A stretch of 64,000 bases of DNA. Origin: Acidimicrobiales bacterium (GTDB lineage Bacteria; Actinomycetota; Acidimicrobiia; Acidimicrobiales; Iamiaceae). How positions within the stretch are numbered: the stretch's first letter is position 1; every line of letters starts with the position of its first letter. Below the pieces are notes generated by a model. That model ran no database searches, had not been told where the DNA came from, and saw only the letters and a list, made by a program, of their open reading frames with translations. This document shows, one piece after another, positions 16,583 to 30,056 of this stretch. The translations under genes were made by a program, and so were the position numbers. The DNA is taken from contig DASZTW010000002.1 in assembly GCA_035547835.1 (NCBI GenBank), positions 111,141 through 175,140 of the forward strand, in the 5' to 3' direction.

Positions 16583-18031
16583 ATGGGGAACCTGGGGAAC
16601 CACTTGCATCATGGCCAATGGCGTCGTTTGACGCGCCTTGGCCTGGCTTGCGTCGGCGCGCTGTCGCTGGCCGGCGCCGGCAGCGTCGCCTTGTACGGAC
16701 AACCCGCCCGCAGCGCGCCCGCCACCGTCTCGAACGGCACCTCCACGGCCGACGCCACCACCATGCAGATCGACCCTCGTCAAGCCGAGCTCTCGGTCGG
16801 GCTCACCATCGGCACGGCCGACACCCACTACACGAACGACACCGCCACGGCGTCGAGCCAGGGCGTCAACCTCGGTGTGATCGGCACCACCCTCGGAGCC
16901 GAGGGCTGCACCGGCGGCGCACCCACGCTGCCGCTCGACAAGCAGCCCCAGCCGTTGCAGGTCGACTCCCGTAGCGCCAGCTCCGCCAAGGGCCAGACGG
17001 CCAACACGTACGGCCTCGTCGATCAGTACGCACAGGCCGACCCGACCCCCTCGTCGAACGCCGTCACCACCACGAAGCCCATCGCGATCCCCGGCGTGGT
17101 GTCGATCGGACCCGGAACGGCCACTGCGACGAGCAAGTTCGTCAACGGCGTGCGCACCTCGATCGCAACGGTCGACCTGTCGTCGATCGCCTTGCCGGGG
17201 GGCTACACGCTGACCGGGCTCCACTGGGAGGCCACGTACCCCACGGGCAACACGTCGGCGAAGCCGACGGGCACGTTCACGATGGGGACGGCGACCGGCC
17301 CGCTTGCTTCGCTCGGTGGCCTGGTCGGCAAGCTCGACCCGGCGAAGATCCTCAGCGCCATCTCTGCGCAGACCGACAAGTTGCTGGGGCTCGAGATCTC
17401 CGAGCCGACGATCCACGTCGACAACGGCACGCTGTTCGTCGATCCGCTGAAGATCTCGGTCGTGCCGAACAAGCTGCGCGACTCGATCACCAATGGGGTG
17501 TTGATCGGCCTCCAGCCGTTGCGCGACCAGCTGAGCGCCGCGGTGCTGAAGGCCACCTGTCAGGCGGCCACCGCCTTCACGTTGGCCGACATCGGCTTGG
17601 GCGCCATCGCCGGTGGCGGCTCGCTCAACCTCGAGCTGGGCGGCGTGCAGGCCACGTCGGGCGATGTCAGCTACAGCGACTTCCTCGGTGGCGCAGGTGA
17701 TCTCTTGGGCGGCGGTGGCGCGGTCGGTACGGGCGACGGTGGCAGCGTGTCGCTCTCCGACGACGGTGGGTCCGACCTCGGCGACGGAACCACCGGCGAC
17801 CTCGGCGCTGACGCCGGCACCGCGCCGAGCGACACCGAGAGTCCTGCGTCGGCACCGGCCGAGAGCAGCACCGCGCGGCCGGCCGCCTCGCACCACAAGC
17901 TGTCCAAGGGTGCGCGTGGTGGCGCGCTGCTGGGCATCGGCTTGTTGGCGTTCGCCGCGTTGCTCGGCATGGCGGAGGCCGATCGCCGCCGGATGCTCAA
18001 GTCGGCGCATCAGATCCCCGGAGGTACCTGA
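16583..18031 (+). CDS. secreted, C-terminally anchored surface protein
   Basis: A 482-residue exported protein of no recognised family. Residues 14-45 form a signal peptide (RRLTRLGLACVGALSLAGAG, likely cleavage after ARSA). The body is Thr/Ser/Gly-rich and beta-like, with strands such as AELSVGLTIGTADTHYTN, and a Gly/Asp-rich stretch at about 370-410. Residues 440-465 hold one membrane helix (GALLGIGLLAFAALLGMAEA) followed by Arg-rich residues, an exported membrane-anchored arrangement; no clear LPXTG motif is seen. A GGGGGAGG ribosome-binding site precedes the ATG. The next gene, the solute-binding protein of an ABC importer, starts 2 nt after its stop, so it is probably an accessory part of that system. 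Confidence 0.75.
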   Translation: MGNLGNHLHHGQWRRLTRLGLACVGALSLAGAGSVALYGQPARSAPATVSNGTSTADATTMQIDPRQAELSVGLTIGTADTHYTNDTATASSQGVNLGVIGTTLGAEGCTGGAPTLPLDKQPQPLQVDSRSASSAKGQTANTYGLVDQYAQADPTPSSNAVTTTKPIAIPGVVSIGPGTATATSKFVNGVRTSIATVDLSSIALPGGYTLTGLHWEATYPTGNTSAKPTGTFTMGTATGPLASLGGLVGKLDPAKILSAISAQTDKLLGLEISEPTIHVDNGTLFVDPLKISVVPNKLRDSITNGVLIGLQPLRDQLSAAVLKATCQAATAFTLADIGLGAIAGGGSLNLELGGVQATSGDVSYSDFLGGAGDLLGGGGAVGTGDGGSVSLSDDGGSDLGDGTTGDLGADAGTAPSDTESPASAPAESSTARPAASHHKLSKGARGGALLGIGLLAFAALLGMAEADRRRMLKSAHQIPGGT

Positions 18032-18033
18032 AC

Positions 18034-19737
18034 ATGCAGCCCACCGTGTGGTCCCGGATTCTTCGGGGCTACGGGCCGATGGCCGTGCTGGCTCTACTGA
18101 TCGTGCTCGTCGCCATCATCGTGCCGTCGAAGGCGAAAGAGACGCAGGCGAAGACCAGCGACAACTACAACGCGTACGGCGACAACAGCGCCAGCGGATC
18201 CGGGTCGGGCTCCGCCGGCGACACGGGGTCGGCATCGGGCGACACGACCCCGAGCGGCGCCGCGGCGACGGGGGGTGGCAGCGGCGGCGGTAGCGGCGGT
18301 GGCTCGGGTGGCGGCGGTGGTTCGGCGCCGACGAGCCGCGGCAGCGGGGTGTTGCCTGCGGGCACCACGGCGTGCCCTGGGCGGGCGAAGCAGGTCACCA
18401 ATGACCCGTACTCGCCGCCGTGCATCGCCTTCAGCTCAGCTGGCGGCAACGGCGGGGCGACGTATCAGGGTGTCACGTCGACCGAGATCAAGGTCGCGTA
18501 CCGGCAACTCAACGAGCAGGGCTTCCAGCAGACGCTCGCCTCGATCGCCGGCGGCAAGCTGCTCGATTCGGCGGCCGACGTCAAGCGCACGATCAACACG
18601 CTCGTCACTTACTTCAACAAGAACTTCCAGTTCTACGGCCGCAAGATCGTCATCGACTACTACAACGGCGTCGGTTCGAACACCACCGAGCTGCTCGGCG
18701 GCGGTGTCGACAAGGCGCAGGCGGACGCCACCACGGTGGCCTCCCAGATCAAGGCGTTCGCCGACGTGTCGGCCACCAGTGAGCCTTACTCGGATGCCTT
18801 GGCGCGCAAGAAGGTGTTGGCGCTCGGCGATCCGTACATGTCGGCGAAATGGCACACCGATCATGCGCCGTACACCTGGTCGGTGGCGGTCGACGGCACC
18901 ACCGTCACCGAGGAGGCCGCCAACTACTACCTGAAGCGGCTCGCGGGTGGCAACGCGACGTACGCCGGCGGTGACTTGAAGGGCAAGCCCCGCAAGCTCG
19001 GCACCTTCGCCCCGGAGAACCCCTGGTACCAGGAGTCGGTCGACCGAGGTCGCGCCATCCTGCAGAACGCCGGCGTCAGCCCCGGCACCAACTACAAGTA
19101 CCAGCTCGACCTCAGCACCATGTCGAATCAGGCCGCCGGGCTCGTGCCGAAGCTGAAGTCCGACGGCATCACCACGATCTTGTGCGGCTGCGACCCCGTG
19201 ATGATGGTGTTCATGACCTCCGCGATGGCGCGGGCCAACTACTTCCCCGAGATCGTGCTCACGGGTGTGGCGCTCACGGACTTCGACGTGGTCGGCCAGC
19301 TGTGGGACCAGCGAGTGGCCGCCCACGCCTTCGGCATCAGCCCGCTCGAAGCGCCGGTCGCGTCGACCCAGACCATTGGCTACAAGGCCTACAAGTCGAT
19401 CCGCAACGACGAACCGGCGTTCACCGTCGACTTGATCTACCAGCAGCTGTACATGCTGGCGATCGGCATCGAGATGGCGGGCCCGCACCTCACACCGGAC
19501 ACGTACGAGCAGGGGATGTTCCACTACCCGCCCTCGCTCGGTCCGGTGGGCAAGTGGGGGTTCGGCCCGGGCGACTTCACGGGCACGGATGACTTCCGCG
19601 AGATCTGCTGGAGCCCCAACGCGATCTCGGCGTACAACTCGAAGAAGGGCGCCTACATCGACCCCAACCCGGGGAAGCGCTACACGGCCGCCACGCTGCC
19701 CAAGGGGCCGCCCGGTTGTCCGGTGCCGGCCTCGTGA
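18034..19737 (+). CDS. branched-chain amino acid-type ABC substrate-binding protein
   Basis: A 567-residue periplasmic-binding-type-I protein (LivK-like). Residues 15-34 (MAVLALLIVLVAIIVPSKA) form an uncleaved-looking membrane anchor instead of a lipobox, followed by a long Gly/Ser linker (about 50-110). The binding domain spans about 145-550 and begins GVTSTEIKVAYRQL; the typical second-lobe strands follow (IVIDYYNGVGSNTTE, KVLALGDPYMSAKWH). The length is greater than LivK because of the anchor and linker. It is the second gene of a four-gene operon: 2 nt after the secreted protein, and with a GTGA overlap to the permease. The ligand may be an amino acid, amide or urea and is not readable from sequence. 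Confidence 0.87.
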   Translation: MQPTVWSRILRGYGPMAVLALLIVLVAIIVPSKAKETQAKTSDNYNAYGDNSASGSGSGSAGDTGSASGDTTPSGAAATGGGSGGGSGGGSGGGGGSAPTSRGSGVLPAGTTACPGRAKQVTNDPYSPPCIAFSSAGGNGGATYQGVTSTEIKVAYRQLNEQGFQQTLASIAGGKLLDSAADVKRTINTLVTYFNKNFQFYGRKIVIDYYNGVGSNTTELLGGGVDKAQADATTVASQIKAFADVSATSEPYSDALARKKVLALGDPYMSAKWHTDHAPYTWSVAVDGTTVTEEAANYYLKRLAGGNATYAGGDLKGKPRKLGTFAPENPWYQESVDRGRAILQNAGVSPGTNYKYQLDLSTMSNQAAGLVPKLKSDGITTILCGCDPVMMVFMTSAMARANYFPEIVLTGVALTDFDVVGQLWDQRVAAHAFGISPLEAPVASTQTIGYKAYKSIRNDEPAFTVDLIYQQLYMLAIGIEMAGPHLTPDTYEQGMFHYPPSLGPVGKWGFGPGDFTGTDDFREICWSPNAISAYNSKKGAYIDPNPGKRYTAATLPKGPPGCPVPAS

Positions 19738-22088
19738 GCGACCTGCGCGACGCGCAACCAACCGAAGTCGACGTGCCGTTGCTCGCGAGCCCGCCGCCCG
19801 ACAACGGCTTGCCGCCGGGGCTCGTCGACGGGTGGCGCCGCTACCGCGGGCTCGACAACCGGCTGCAGGCTGCGATCGCGCTCGGCGCCGTCGCCGCGCT
19901 CTACGCCATCTTCTACAACTTGCCGGGCTCGGGTCCGTGGCTCTCTGACAAGGCGCCGTTCGGCATCATCGTGCTCGGCTTGGTGCTCGGCGCCATCACC
20001 GCGTTCGACGCCGTCGGCCTCATCCTGATCTACCGGGCCAACCGCTTCATCAACTTCGCGTACGCCGCGCCCGGTGCCATGGTCGGCATGATCGGGGTGG
20101 GCCTGATCACGGTGCACCACTGGAGCTACTGGACCGTCTTCCCGCTCGCCATCGCGGCGGGCATCTTGGTCGGTGGCCTGGTCGAGCTGATCGTGATCCG
20201 ACGGTTCTGGAACTCGTCACGGCTGGTGCTGACGGTGGCATCGATCGGTCTGGCCCAGCTCCTCGGCGGCATGGGCTTCCTGATCGCCAAGCAGATCGGC
20301 TTCATCGGTCTCACCGGCGGCTTCAGCAGCCCGATCACGTGGGAGTTCAACCTCGGCCCCGCCACCTTCCACGGCGACCAGGTGCTCATCTTGCTGGTCG
20401 TGCCGTGGGTGTTGATCGGGTTGGGCTGGTTCTTGCTCAAGACCGACTCGGGCATGGCCGTGCGGGCGGCCGCAGAGAACTCCGACCGGGCGTTGCTGCT
20501 CGGCATCCCGATCCGGCGCCTGTCCACGTTGGTGTGGATGATCGCCGGTGGGCTCGCCACGCTGGCGTTCATCTTGAAGGCTCCCTCGGCTGGGGTGAAC
20601 CCGGCTGCCGCGCAAGGCGTGGCGGCCACGGCACTGCTGCCCGGACTCGCCGCCGCCGTGCTCGCCCGCATGGAGTCGATGCCGGTCGCGGTGGCGGCCG
20701 GTCTCGCCCTCGGGGTGATGGAACAACTGGTGCAGTGGAACTCCAGCTCGCCCACGTTCGTGTGGGTCATGTACCTGCTGGTGATCCTCGTCGCGCTGCT
20801 GGCTCAGCGCGGGAAGCTGTCGCGGGCGTTCGACGGATCTGGGTCGAGCTGGTCGTCGATCGGCAACGTCAAGCCGATCCCCCGGGAGCTGCGTCGCCTC
20901 CCCGAGGTCCGGATCGGGCGTGGGGTGGTCATCGTGTTGACGGTGGCCGCGCTGATCTGGGTGCCGGCCACGTGGAGCGCCTCCAACCAGTTGCTGGCAG
21001 CCATCGCGATCGTGTGGGCCATGGTCGCGGTCTCCCTGGTCGTCCTCACCGGATGGGCCGGCAACATCTCGTTGGGTCAGTTCGCCATCGTGGGTGTGGG
21101 CGCGGCGGTGGCCGGCAAGCTCGTGATGGACCACAACCTCGACTTCTTCTTGGTGATGCTGGTGGCTGCCGCGGTCGGCGCGCTGCTGTCGTTGCTGGTC
21201 GGGTTGCCAGCCCTGCGGATCCGGGGTTTGTTCCTGGCGGTGACCACGCTGGCGCTCGCCGAAGCGTTCAACGACTACTTCTTGAACCCGGTCAACTCGT
21301 TCGGGAGCCTCAAGTTCGATCGGCTGATCCCGAACGACGTGAACCGTCCCGTGATCTGGAACCGGTTCGACATGGCCGGCAACTACACCGCCTACCTCGT
21401 GTGCCTCGCGTTCTTGTTCATCGCCATCGGCGCCGCGCGCGGCGTCCGCAAGGCCCGCGGTGGGCGAGTGCTGATCGCCACCCGCGACAACGAGCGTGCG
21501 GCGTCGTCGGCCAGCGTGTCGACCAGCACCGCGAAGTTGGTGGGCTTCGTGATGTCGGGCGCCATCGCCGGCGCAGGTGGCGGCTTGTACGTGCTGCTGC
21601 TGAACCAGCTCGGCAGTGGTTCGGTCCCCTCGGCCGACAGCCTCAGCGTGTTCTCGTACGCCGTGATCGGCGGTCTCGGCTCCATTGCCGGCGCCCTCGC
21701 CGGGGTCTTCTTCTTCAAGTACCTCGAGACCGTGCACGCGCTCGGCGACTTGCGGAACTTCATCACCGGGTTCGTGCTCCTGATCGTGCTGTACGTCATC
21801 CCCGGTGGCATCGGCCAGATCATCTTCAACGTCCGAGACCGACTGTTGCGCTACGTCGCGCAGCGCCGCGGCATCGTGGTGCCCAGCCTGCTCGCCGATC
21901 GCCGCGACGATGACGAGGGGGTCGTGCGCGGCGCCGCCGACGAGGTGTCGATGCTGGCTGGTGCACTCGCAGCGGAACCGCCAGCCCGCGCCCCCCGCGG
22001 CGCGCCACCCCCGCCGCCGCCACCACCACCCGCCAGCGAGGCCGAGCGCGAGACGGTGGGCGCGGGCAAGCCGAGCGCTCCCCGATGA
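19734..22088 (+). CDS. fused LivH-LivM ABC permease
   Basis: A 784-residue protein joining both membrane subunits of a branched-chain amino acid-type importer. The N-terminal half (about 45-355) is LivH-like, with GLILIYRANRFINFAYA and LRTDSGMAVRAAAENSDRA-type loops; the C-terminal half (about 395-705) is LivM-like, with VVLTGWAGNISLGQFAIVGVG, LPALRIRGLFLAVTTLALAE and FSYAVIGGLGSIAGALAGV. The EAA-like coupling loops are ATRDNERAASSASV and RAAAENSDRALLLGI. The tail is cytoplasmic, acidic, then polyproline (nine Pro). GTG 19734 is chosen for its 4-nt overlap with the previous stop; GTG 19716 is an alternative. It overlaps the ATPase gene by ATGA. Confidence 0.93.
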   Translation: MSDLRDAQPTEVDVPLLASPPPDNGLPPGLVDGWRRYRGLDNRLQAAIALGAVAALYAIFYNLPGSGPWLSDKAPFGIIVLGLVLGAITAFDAVGLILIYRANRFINFAYAAPGAMVGMIGVGLITVHHWSYWTVFPLAIAAGILVGGLVELIVIRRFWNSSRLVLTVASIGLAQLLGGMGFLIAKQIGFIGLTGGFSSPITWEFNLGPATFHGDQVLILLVVPWVLIGLGWFLLKTDSGMAVRAAAENSDRALLLGIPIRRLSTLVWMIAGGLATLAFILKAPSAGVNPAAAQGVAATALLPGLAAAVLARMESMPVAVAAGLALGVMEQLVQWNSSSPTFVWVMYLLVILVALLAQRGKLSRAFDGSGSSWSSIGNVKPIPRELRRLPEVRIGRGVVIVLTVAALIWVPATWSASNQLLAAIAIVWAMVAVSLVVLTGWAGNISLGQFAIVGVGAAVAGKLVMDHNLDFFLVMLVAAAVGALLSLLVGLPALRIRGLFLAVTTLALAEAFNDYFLNPVNSFGSLKFDRLIPNDVNRPVIWNRFDMAGNYTAYLVCLAFLFIAIGAARGVRKARGGRVLIATRDNERAASSASVSTSTAKLVGFVMSGAIAGAGGGLYVLLLNQLGSGSVPSADSLSVFSYAVIGGLGSIAGALAGVFFFKYLETVHALGDLRNFITGFVLLIVLYVIPGGIGQIIFNVRDRLLRYVAQRRGIVVPSLLADRRDDDEGVVRGAADEVSMLAGALAAEPPARAPRGAPPPPPPPPPASEAERETVGAGKPSAPR

Positions 22089-24427
22089 GCATCGACGACA
22101 CCCTCACCGACGCACCCGTGGCGCCGGCCCGGCCGACCGCGGCGGTGCCGGGAGCCGTGGGGAGCGCGGGGACCTCCGGCGCGCTGCTGTCGACGTCGGG
22201 CCTCGACGTGGGGTATGGCCCGGTGCAGGTGCTGTTCAACGTCGACTTCGACGTGCAGCGCGGTGAGATGGTGGCGCTGCTCGGCACCAACGGTGCCGGC
22301 AAGTCCACGTTGCTCAAAGCCGTGTGCGGGTTGATGAAGCCCAAGCGCGGCGCCATCCGCTTCGGCGGCAACGAGATCACCGGCCAGAGCGCCGACAAGG
22401 TGGCGCGGACCGGCATCTCGCTGATGCCCGGCGGCAAAGGCGTCTTCCCCACGCTGACCGTGGCTGAGAACCTCCGGCTGGCCGGCTGGTTGATCCGCCG
22501 TGAGCACAAGCGCTTGCGTGAGGCGAAGGCCCAGGTCGAGGAGCTCTTCCCGATCTTGCGGGAGCGTGCCGGCCAACTCGCCGGCGACCTCTCGGGCGGC
22601 GAGCAGCAGATGTTGGCGCTGGGCATGGCCCTCACCACCAAGCCGGAGCTGTTGCTGATCGACGAGCTGTCCTTGGGTCTCGCCCCCACGGTGGTGGGCC
22701 AGCTGCTCGAGGTCGTGCAAGAGATCCACCGTCGGGGCACCACGATCGTGATCGTCGAGCAATCGGTCAATGTGGCGCTCGAGCTCGCCGAGCGGGCGGT
22801 CTTCATGGAGAAAGGCGAGGTCCGCTTCGAGGGTCGCGCGGTCGAGTTGCTCGAACGCCCCGACATCTTGCGCTCGGTGTTCATCGCCGGGGCGTCGGGC
22901 GTGGCCGGCGGTGACGAGCCCGATCAGCCCACCGAGGCAACGCAGTCGGTGGCATCGGACGCCGAAGCCCTCGCCGACCGTCGGGCAGGTCGCGCAGCGG
23001 CCTTGGCCGACGCGCCCGAAGTCCTGCACTGCAGCGAGGTCCTCAAGCGCTTCGGTGGCATCCGTGCGGTCGACGGCGCCACCGTGACGGTGCGCCAAGG
23101 CGAGATCGTCGGGCTGATCGGCCACAACGGCGCCGGCAAGACCACGTTGCTCGACTGCATCTCGGGCTTCCACGAGATCGACGCGGGCCGCATCGTGTTG
23201 CGCGGTGTCGACGTCACCGAATGGGCGCCGCACGAGCGGGCGCGAGGTGGCCTCGGCCGGTCGTTCCAAGATGCGCTGCTCTTCCCGACGCTGACGGTCG
23301 AAGAGACCGTCGCGGTGGCGCGCGAGCGTCACTTGGGCTGTCGCGACATGCTGGCCGAGGCGCTCCGCCTGCCGGCGTCGTACGAGAGCGAGCTGGGTGT
23401 GTGGACGAAGGTCGACGAGCTCGTCGAGCTGATGGGTCTCGACGCGTACCGCGAGAAGCTCACGGGCGAGCTCTCCACGGGCACGCGCCGGATCGTCGAC
23501 TTGGCATGCATCTTGGCCCAGGAGCCGTCGGTGCTCTTGCTCGACGAGCCCTCTGCCGGGGTGGCGCAAAAGGAGACCGAGGCGCTCGGCCCGCTGCTGT
23601 TGCGGGTCCGTGACCACACCGACTGCGCGATCGTGGTCGTCGAGCACGACATGCCCCTGTTGCAGCACATCTGCGACCACATGGTCGCGTTGGAGCTCGG
23701 CGCGGTGATCGCCGAAGGCCCCCCGGCGGAAGTGCTCGAACATCCGGCCGTGATCGAGTCCTACCTGGGCACGAGCGAGGTGGCCATCGCCCGATCCGGC
23801 AGCCGTGCCGTCGCCGGCGACGAGGCCGAGGCGGCGGCCGACCCCGCGCGGTCGCAGTGGGACGCACCTGCCGGCGACCGCTCCGCCCGCGACGGTGCCG
23901 CCGCCGACCGCCTGGTCGGCCACGACCCGGAGGCAGCCGCAATTGGAGTGGGCGCGTCGGTTGCCGGCGTCGGCCACGATGGCGCCGCACCCGAGTGGGT
24001 CGAGCCCGCCGCCGGCGCACACCAGGCCCACTGGGGCACCGAGGTGCCCCCTCCGGACCGGCCGCGTCGCGGCGAACCGGCCACCGACGATCCGGCCTCG
24101 CGGCGCGCCGCCACCAATGGCGACTCACGCCCGCCGGCCAGCGTCGCGGCGGCCGCGGCCGCCGCACCTGCGAAGGCGACAGCCAAGACCGCACGGCGGT
24201 CCGCATCGGCGAAGGCCGCCGGCGGCGGCGCCCGAGCCGCCGCGCCCCGCAAGGCCACGGCGCGCAAAGCCACGGCCCGCAAAGCCACACCGAGCGTCCG
24301 CGCGTCCGGTTCCACCGGCACCGCCGCCAAGGGCGCCAGGAAGGCAACTGGCAAGGCCGCAGGGTCCTCGCCGGCACGCAAATCGGCTGGACGCGCTGGC
24401 GCCAAGGGCAAGCAGCCCCCCAAGTAG
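22085..24427 (+). CDS. fused LivF-LivG ABC ATPase with histone H1-like tail
   Basis: A 780-residue protein with two ABC domains. Domain 1 is LivF-like: Walker A GTNGAGKST (Lys73), signature LSGGEQQ (169-175), Walker B LLLIDELS (189-196). Domain 2 is LivG-like: Walker A GHNGAGKTT (Lys352), variant signature LSTGTRR (463-469), Walker B LLLDEPS (484-490). From about residue 565 the protein is disordered, and the last 95 residues are Ala/Lys/Arg/Pro-rich (repeats of KATARKATARKAT) like histone H1 or bacterial HU tails. The two domains energise the fused permease encoded just upstream (ATGA overlap). The tail is not part of the LivFG family and is of unknown purpose. Confidence 0.93.
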   Translation: MSIDDTLTDAPVAPARPTAAVPGAVGSAGTSGALLSTSGLDVGYGPVQVLFNVDFDVQRGEMVALLGTNGAGKSTLLKAVCGLMKPKRGAIRFGGNEITGQSADKVARTGISLMPGGKGVFPTLTVAENLRLAGWLIRREHKRLREAKAQVEELFPILRERAGQLAGDLSGGEQQMLALGMALTTKPELLLIDELSLGLAPTVVGQLLEVVQEIHRRGTTIVIVEQSVNVALELAERAVFMEKGEVRFEGRAVELLERPDILRSVFIAGASGVAGGDEPDQPTEATQSVASDAEALADRRAGRAAALADAPEVLHCSEVLKRFGGIRAVDGATVTVRQGEIVGLIGHNGAGKTTLLDCISGFHEIDAGRIVLRGVDVTEWAPHERARGGLGRSFQDALLFPTLTVEETVAVARERHLGCRDMLAEALRLPASYESELGVWTKVDELVELMGLDAYREKLTGELSTGTRRIVDLACILAQEPSVLLLDEPSAGVAQKETEALGPLLLRVRDHTDCAIVVVEHDMPLLQHICDHMVALELGAVIAEGPPAEVLEHPAVIESYLGTSEVAIARSGSRAVAGDEAEAAADPARSQWDAPAGDRSARDGAAADRLVGHDPEAAAIGVGASVAGVGHDGAAPEWVEPAAGAHQAHWGTEVPPPDRPRRGEPATDDPASRRAATNGDSRPPASVAAAAAAAPAKATAKTARRSASAKAAGGGARAAAPRKATARKATARKATPSVRASGSTGTAAKGARKATGKAAGSSPARKSAGRAGAKGKQPPK

Positions 24428-24444
24428 CAGAGCCGACGTACCAC

Positions 24445-24450
24445 TAGCGT
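24445..24450 (+). promoter_or_regulatory. -10 hexamer TAGCGT, leaderless flavoprotein gene
   Basis: TAGCGT ends 6 nt before the ATG at 24457. The same hexamer recurs before three other genes in the window at the same or one larger distance. Confidence 0.55.
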
Positions 24451-24456
24451 TCGATC

Positions 24457-25824
24457 ATGGCATCGCGTCTGGTCGTGATCGGTGGGGATGCGGCCGGCAT
24501 GTCCGCGGCCACCAATGCTCGCCGCGGCAACCCGAATCTGGAGATCGTCGTCCTCGAGCAGTCGGAGTGGGTCAGCTACTCCGCGTGTGGCATCCCGTAC
24601 CTCGCCGGTGGCGCAGTGCCTGGGCTCGATGATCTCGTGGTCCGCTCCCCCGACGAGTTCCGGGCCAAGCACCACATCGACGTGCGGACCTCTCATCGGG
24701 CCCGCGCCATCGACCTCGATCAGCGTCGGATCGAGATCCGGGCGGTGGCGAGGGAGCGCACGTTCTGGCTGTCGTTCGATCAGCTCCTGATCGCCACGGG
24801 TGCGACGCCCTTCCGGCCAGATGACGTGCCGGGGATCGACGCGGACTGGGTGTACGGCGTGCAGACCCTCGACGACGCGCAGCGCCTGCTTGGCGGGCTC
24901 GCGTCGGCTCCACCCCGCGACGTGGTGGTGATCGGCGGGGGCTACATCGGCCTCGAGATGGCGGAGGCGTTCATCGAGCGCGGCGCGCGGGTGACGTTGA
25001 TCGACCGCGCCGACCACGTGATGGGCACGCTCGACCCCGAGCTCGCCGACCGGGTCCACGACGCGCTCACCGCCAAGGGTGTCACCGTGCGCCTGGGCGA
25101 GGAGTTGCGGGCCCTGGAGCCGGCATCCGGCGGCGGGGAGTCGGGCGGCGGCAACGTGGTCACCGACCGGGGCGCCGTGCCCGCCGACCTGGTGGTGCTC
25201 GGCATGGGCGTCCGTCCCAACACCGATCTGGCCCGCGAGGCAGGAGTGCCGCTCAGCGCCCGCGGTGCCATCGCCGTCGACCGTCGCCAACGCACGGGAA
25301 GCGACGGGGTGTGGGCGGCGGGTGACTGTGCGGCCGTGCACCACCGGGTCTCCCAACAACCCACGCACGTGGCCCTCGGCACGGTGGCCAACAAGACCGG
25401 CCGCGTCGCGGGCATCAACCTCGGCGGTGGCTACGCCACGTTCAAGGGGGTGCTCGGAACCGCCATCACGAAGGTGTGTGAGGTCGGCATCGGCCGCACG
25501 GGCCTCACCTCTCGGGAAGCGGAGGAGGCGGGGTTCGAGTCCGTCGTCGGCGCCGCCGACACCACCGTGCAGGCCGGCTACATGCGAGCGCCGGGCTTCG
25601 CCCATGTGCGCCTCGTGTGTGAGCAGGGCACCGGTCGGCTGCTCGGCGGCCAGATCGTCGGGACCCAAGGCGTGGCCAAGCACATCGACACGGTCGCCAC
25701 GGCGTTGTGGACCGACCTGACGTGTCACGACTTGATCGACCTCGACCTGTCGTATGCACCGCCGTTCTCGTCGGTGTGGGACCCGGTTCAGCAGGCTGCA
25801 CGAGTCGCGTTGCGCGCCCTCTGA
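24457..25824 (+). CDS. CoA-disulfide reductase / NADH oxidase-like flavoprotein
   Basis: A 455-residue pyridine nucleotide-disulfide oxidoreductase of the single-cysteine class. The FAD-binding strand is VVIGGDAAGMSAAT (residues 6-19); the redox Cys44 sits in SYSACGIPY, the hallmark of CoA-disulfide reductases, NADH oxidases and NADH peroxidases. The NAD(P)H motif is VVVIGGGYIGLEMAEAF (about 155-171) and the second FAD motif is GVWAAGDCAAV. The C-terminal dimerisation domain holds Tyr residues (DLSYAPPFSSVWDPV) typical of CoADR. The substrate may be CoA disulfide, a persulfide or oxygen; sequence alone does not decide. It has its own leaderless promoter 30 nt after the ABC operon. Confidence 0.85.
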   Translation: MASRLVVIGGDAAGMSAATNARRGNPNLEIVVLEQSEWVSYSACGIPYLAGGAVPGLDDLVVRSPDEFRAKHHIDVRTSHRARAIDLDQRRIEIRAVARERTFWLSFDQLLIATGATPFRPDDVPGIDADWVYGVQTLDDAQRLLGGLASAPPRDVVVIGGGYIGLEMAEAFIERGARVTLIDRADHVMGTLDPELADRVHDALTAKGVTVRLGEELRALEPASGGGESGGGNVVTDRGAVPADLVVLGMGVRPNTDLAREAGVPLSARGAIAVDRRQRTGSDGVWAAGDCAAVHHRVSQQPTHVALGTVANKTGRVAGINLGGGYATFKGVLGTAITKVCEVGIGRTGLTSREAEEAGFESVVGAADTTVQAGYMRAPGFAHVRLVCEQGTGRLLGGQIVGTQGVAKHIDTVATALWTDLTCHDLIDLDLSYAPPFSSVWDPVQQAARVALRAL

Positions 25825-25900
25825 GCGATCGCGCGCTCGGGTCCGTTCGTCAGATTTCCGTCAGACACGGTTCTCAGTCGTGCAACAAGCGCCACACGGA

Positions 25901-25919
25901 TGCGTAACAACCTGACGCA
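25901..25919. promoter_or_regulatory. inverted repeat upstream of amt
   Basis: TGCGT, nine bases, ACGCA, 60 nt before the amt start in a 154-nt intergenic region. It could be an operator for a nitrogen regulator, but it does not match the GlnR or AmtR consensus I know. Confidence 0.3.
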
Positions 25920-25978
25920 ATCCTGTCGGCAGAGATGCAGGGCGGCGATGACCTCCCTGCCCGACGACGGGAGAAGTG

Positions 25979-30021
<4,043 letters not shown>

Positions 30022-30043
30022 GGACCGGGGCGGACAGGCCAGA

Positions 30044-30049
30044 TAGCGT
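30044..30049 (+). promoter_or_regulatory. -10 hexamer TAGCGT, leaderless NUDIX gene
   Basis: TAGCGT ends 7 nt before the ATG at 30057. The intervening GCGGGGG is not a convincing ribosome-binding site at zero distance from the start codon, which supports leaderless initiation. Confidence 0.5.
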
Positions 30050-30056
30050 GCGGGGG

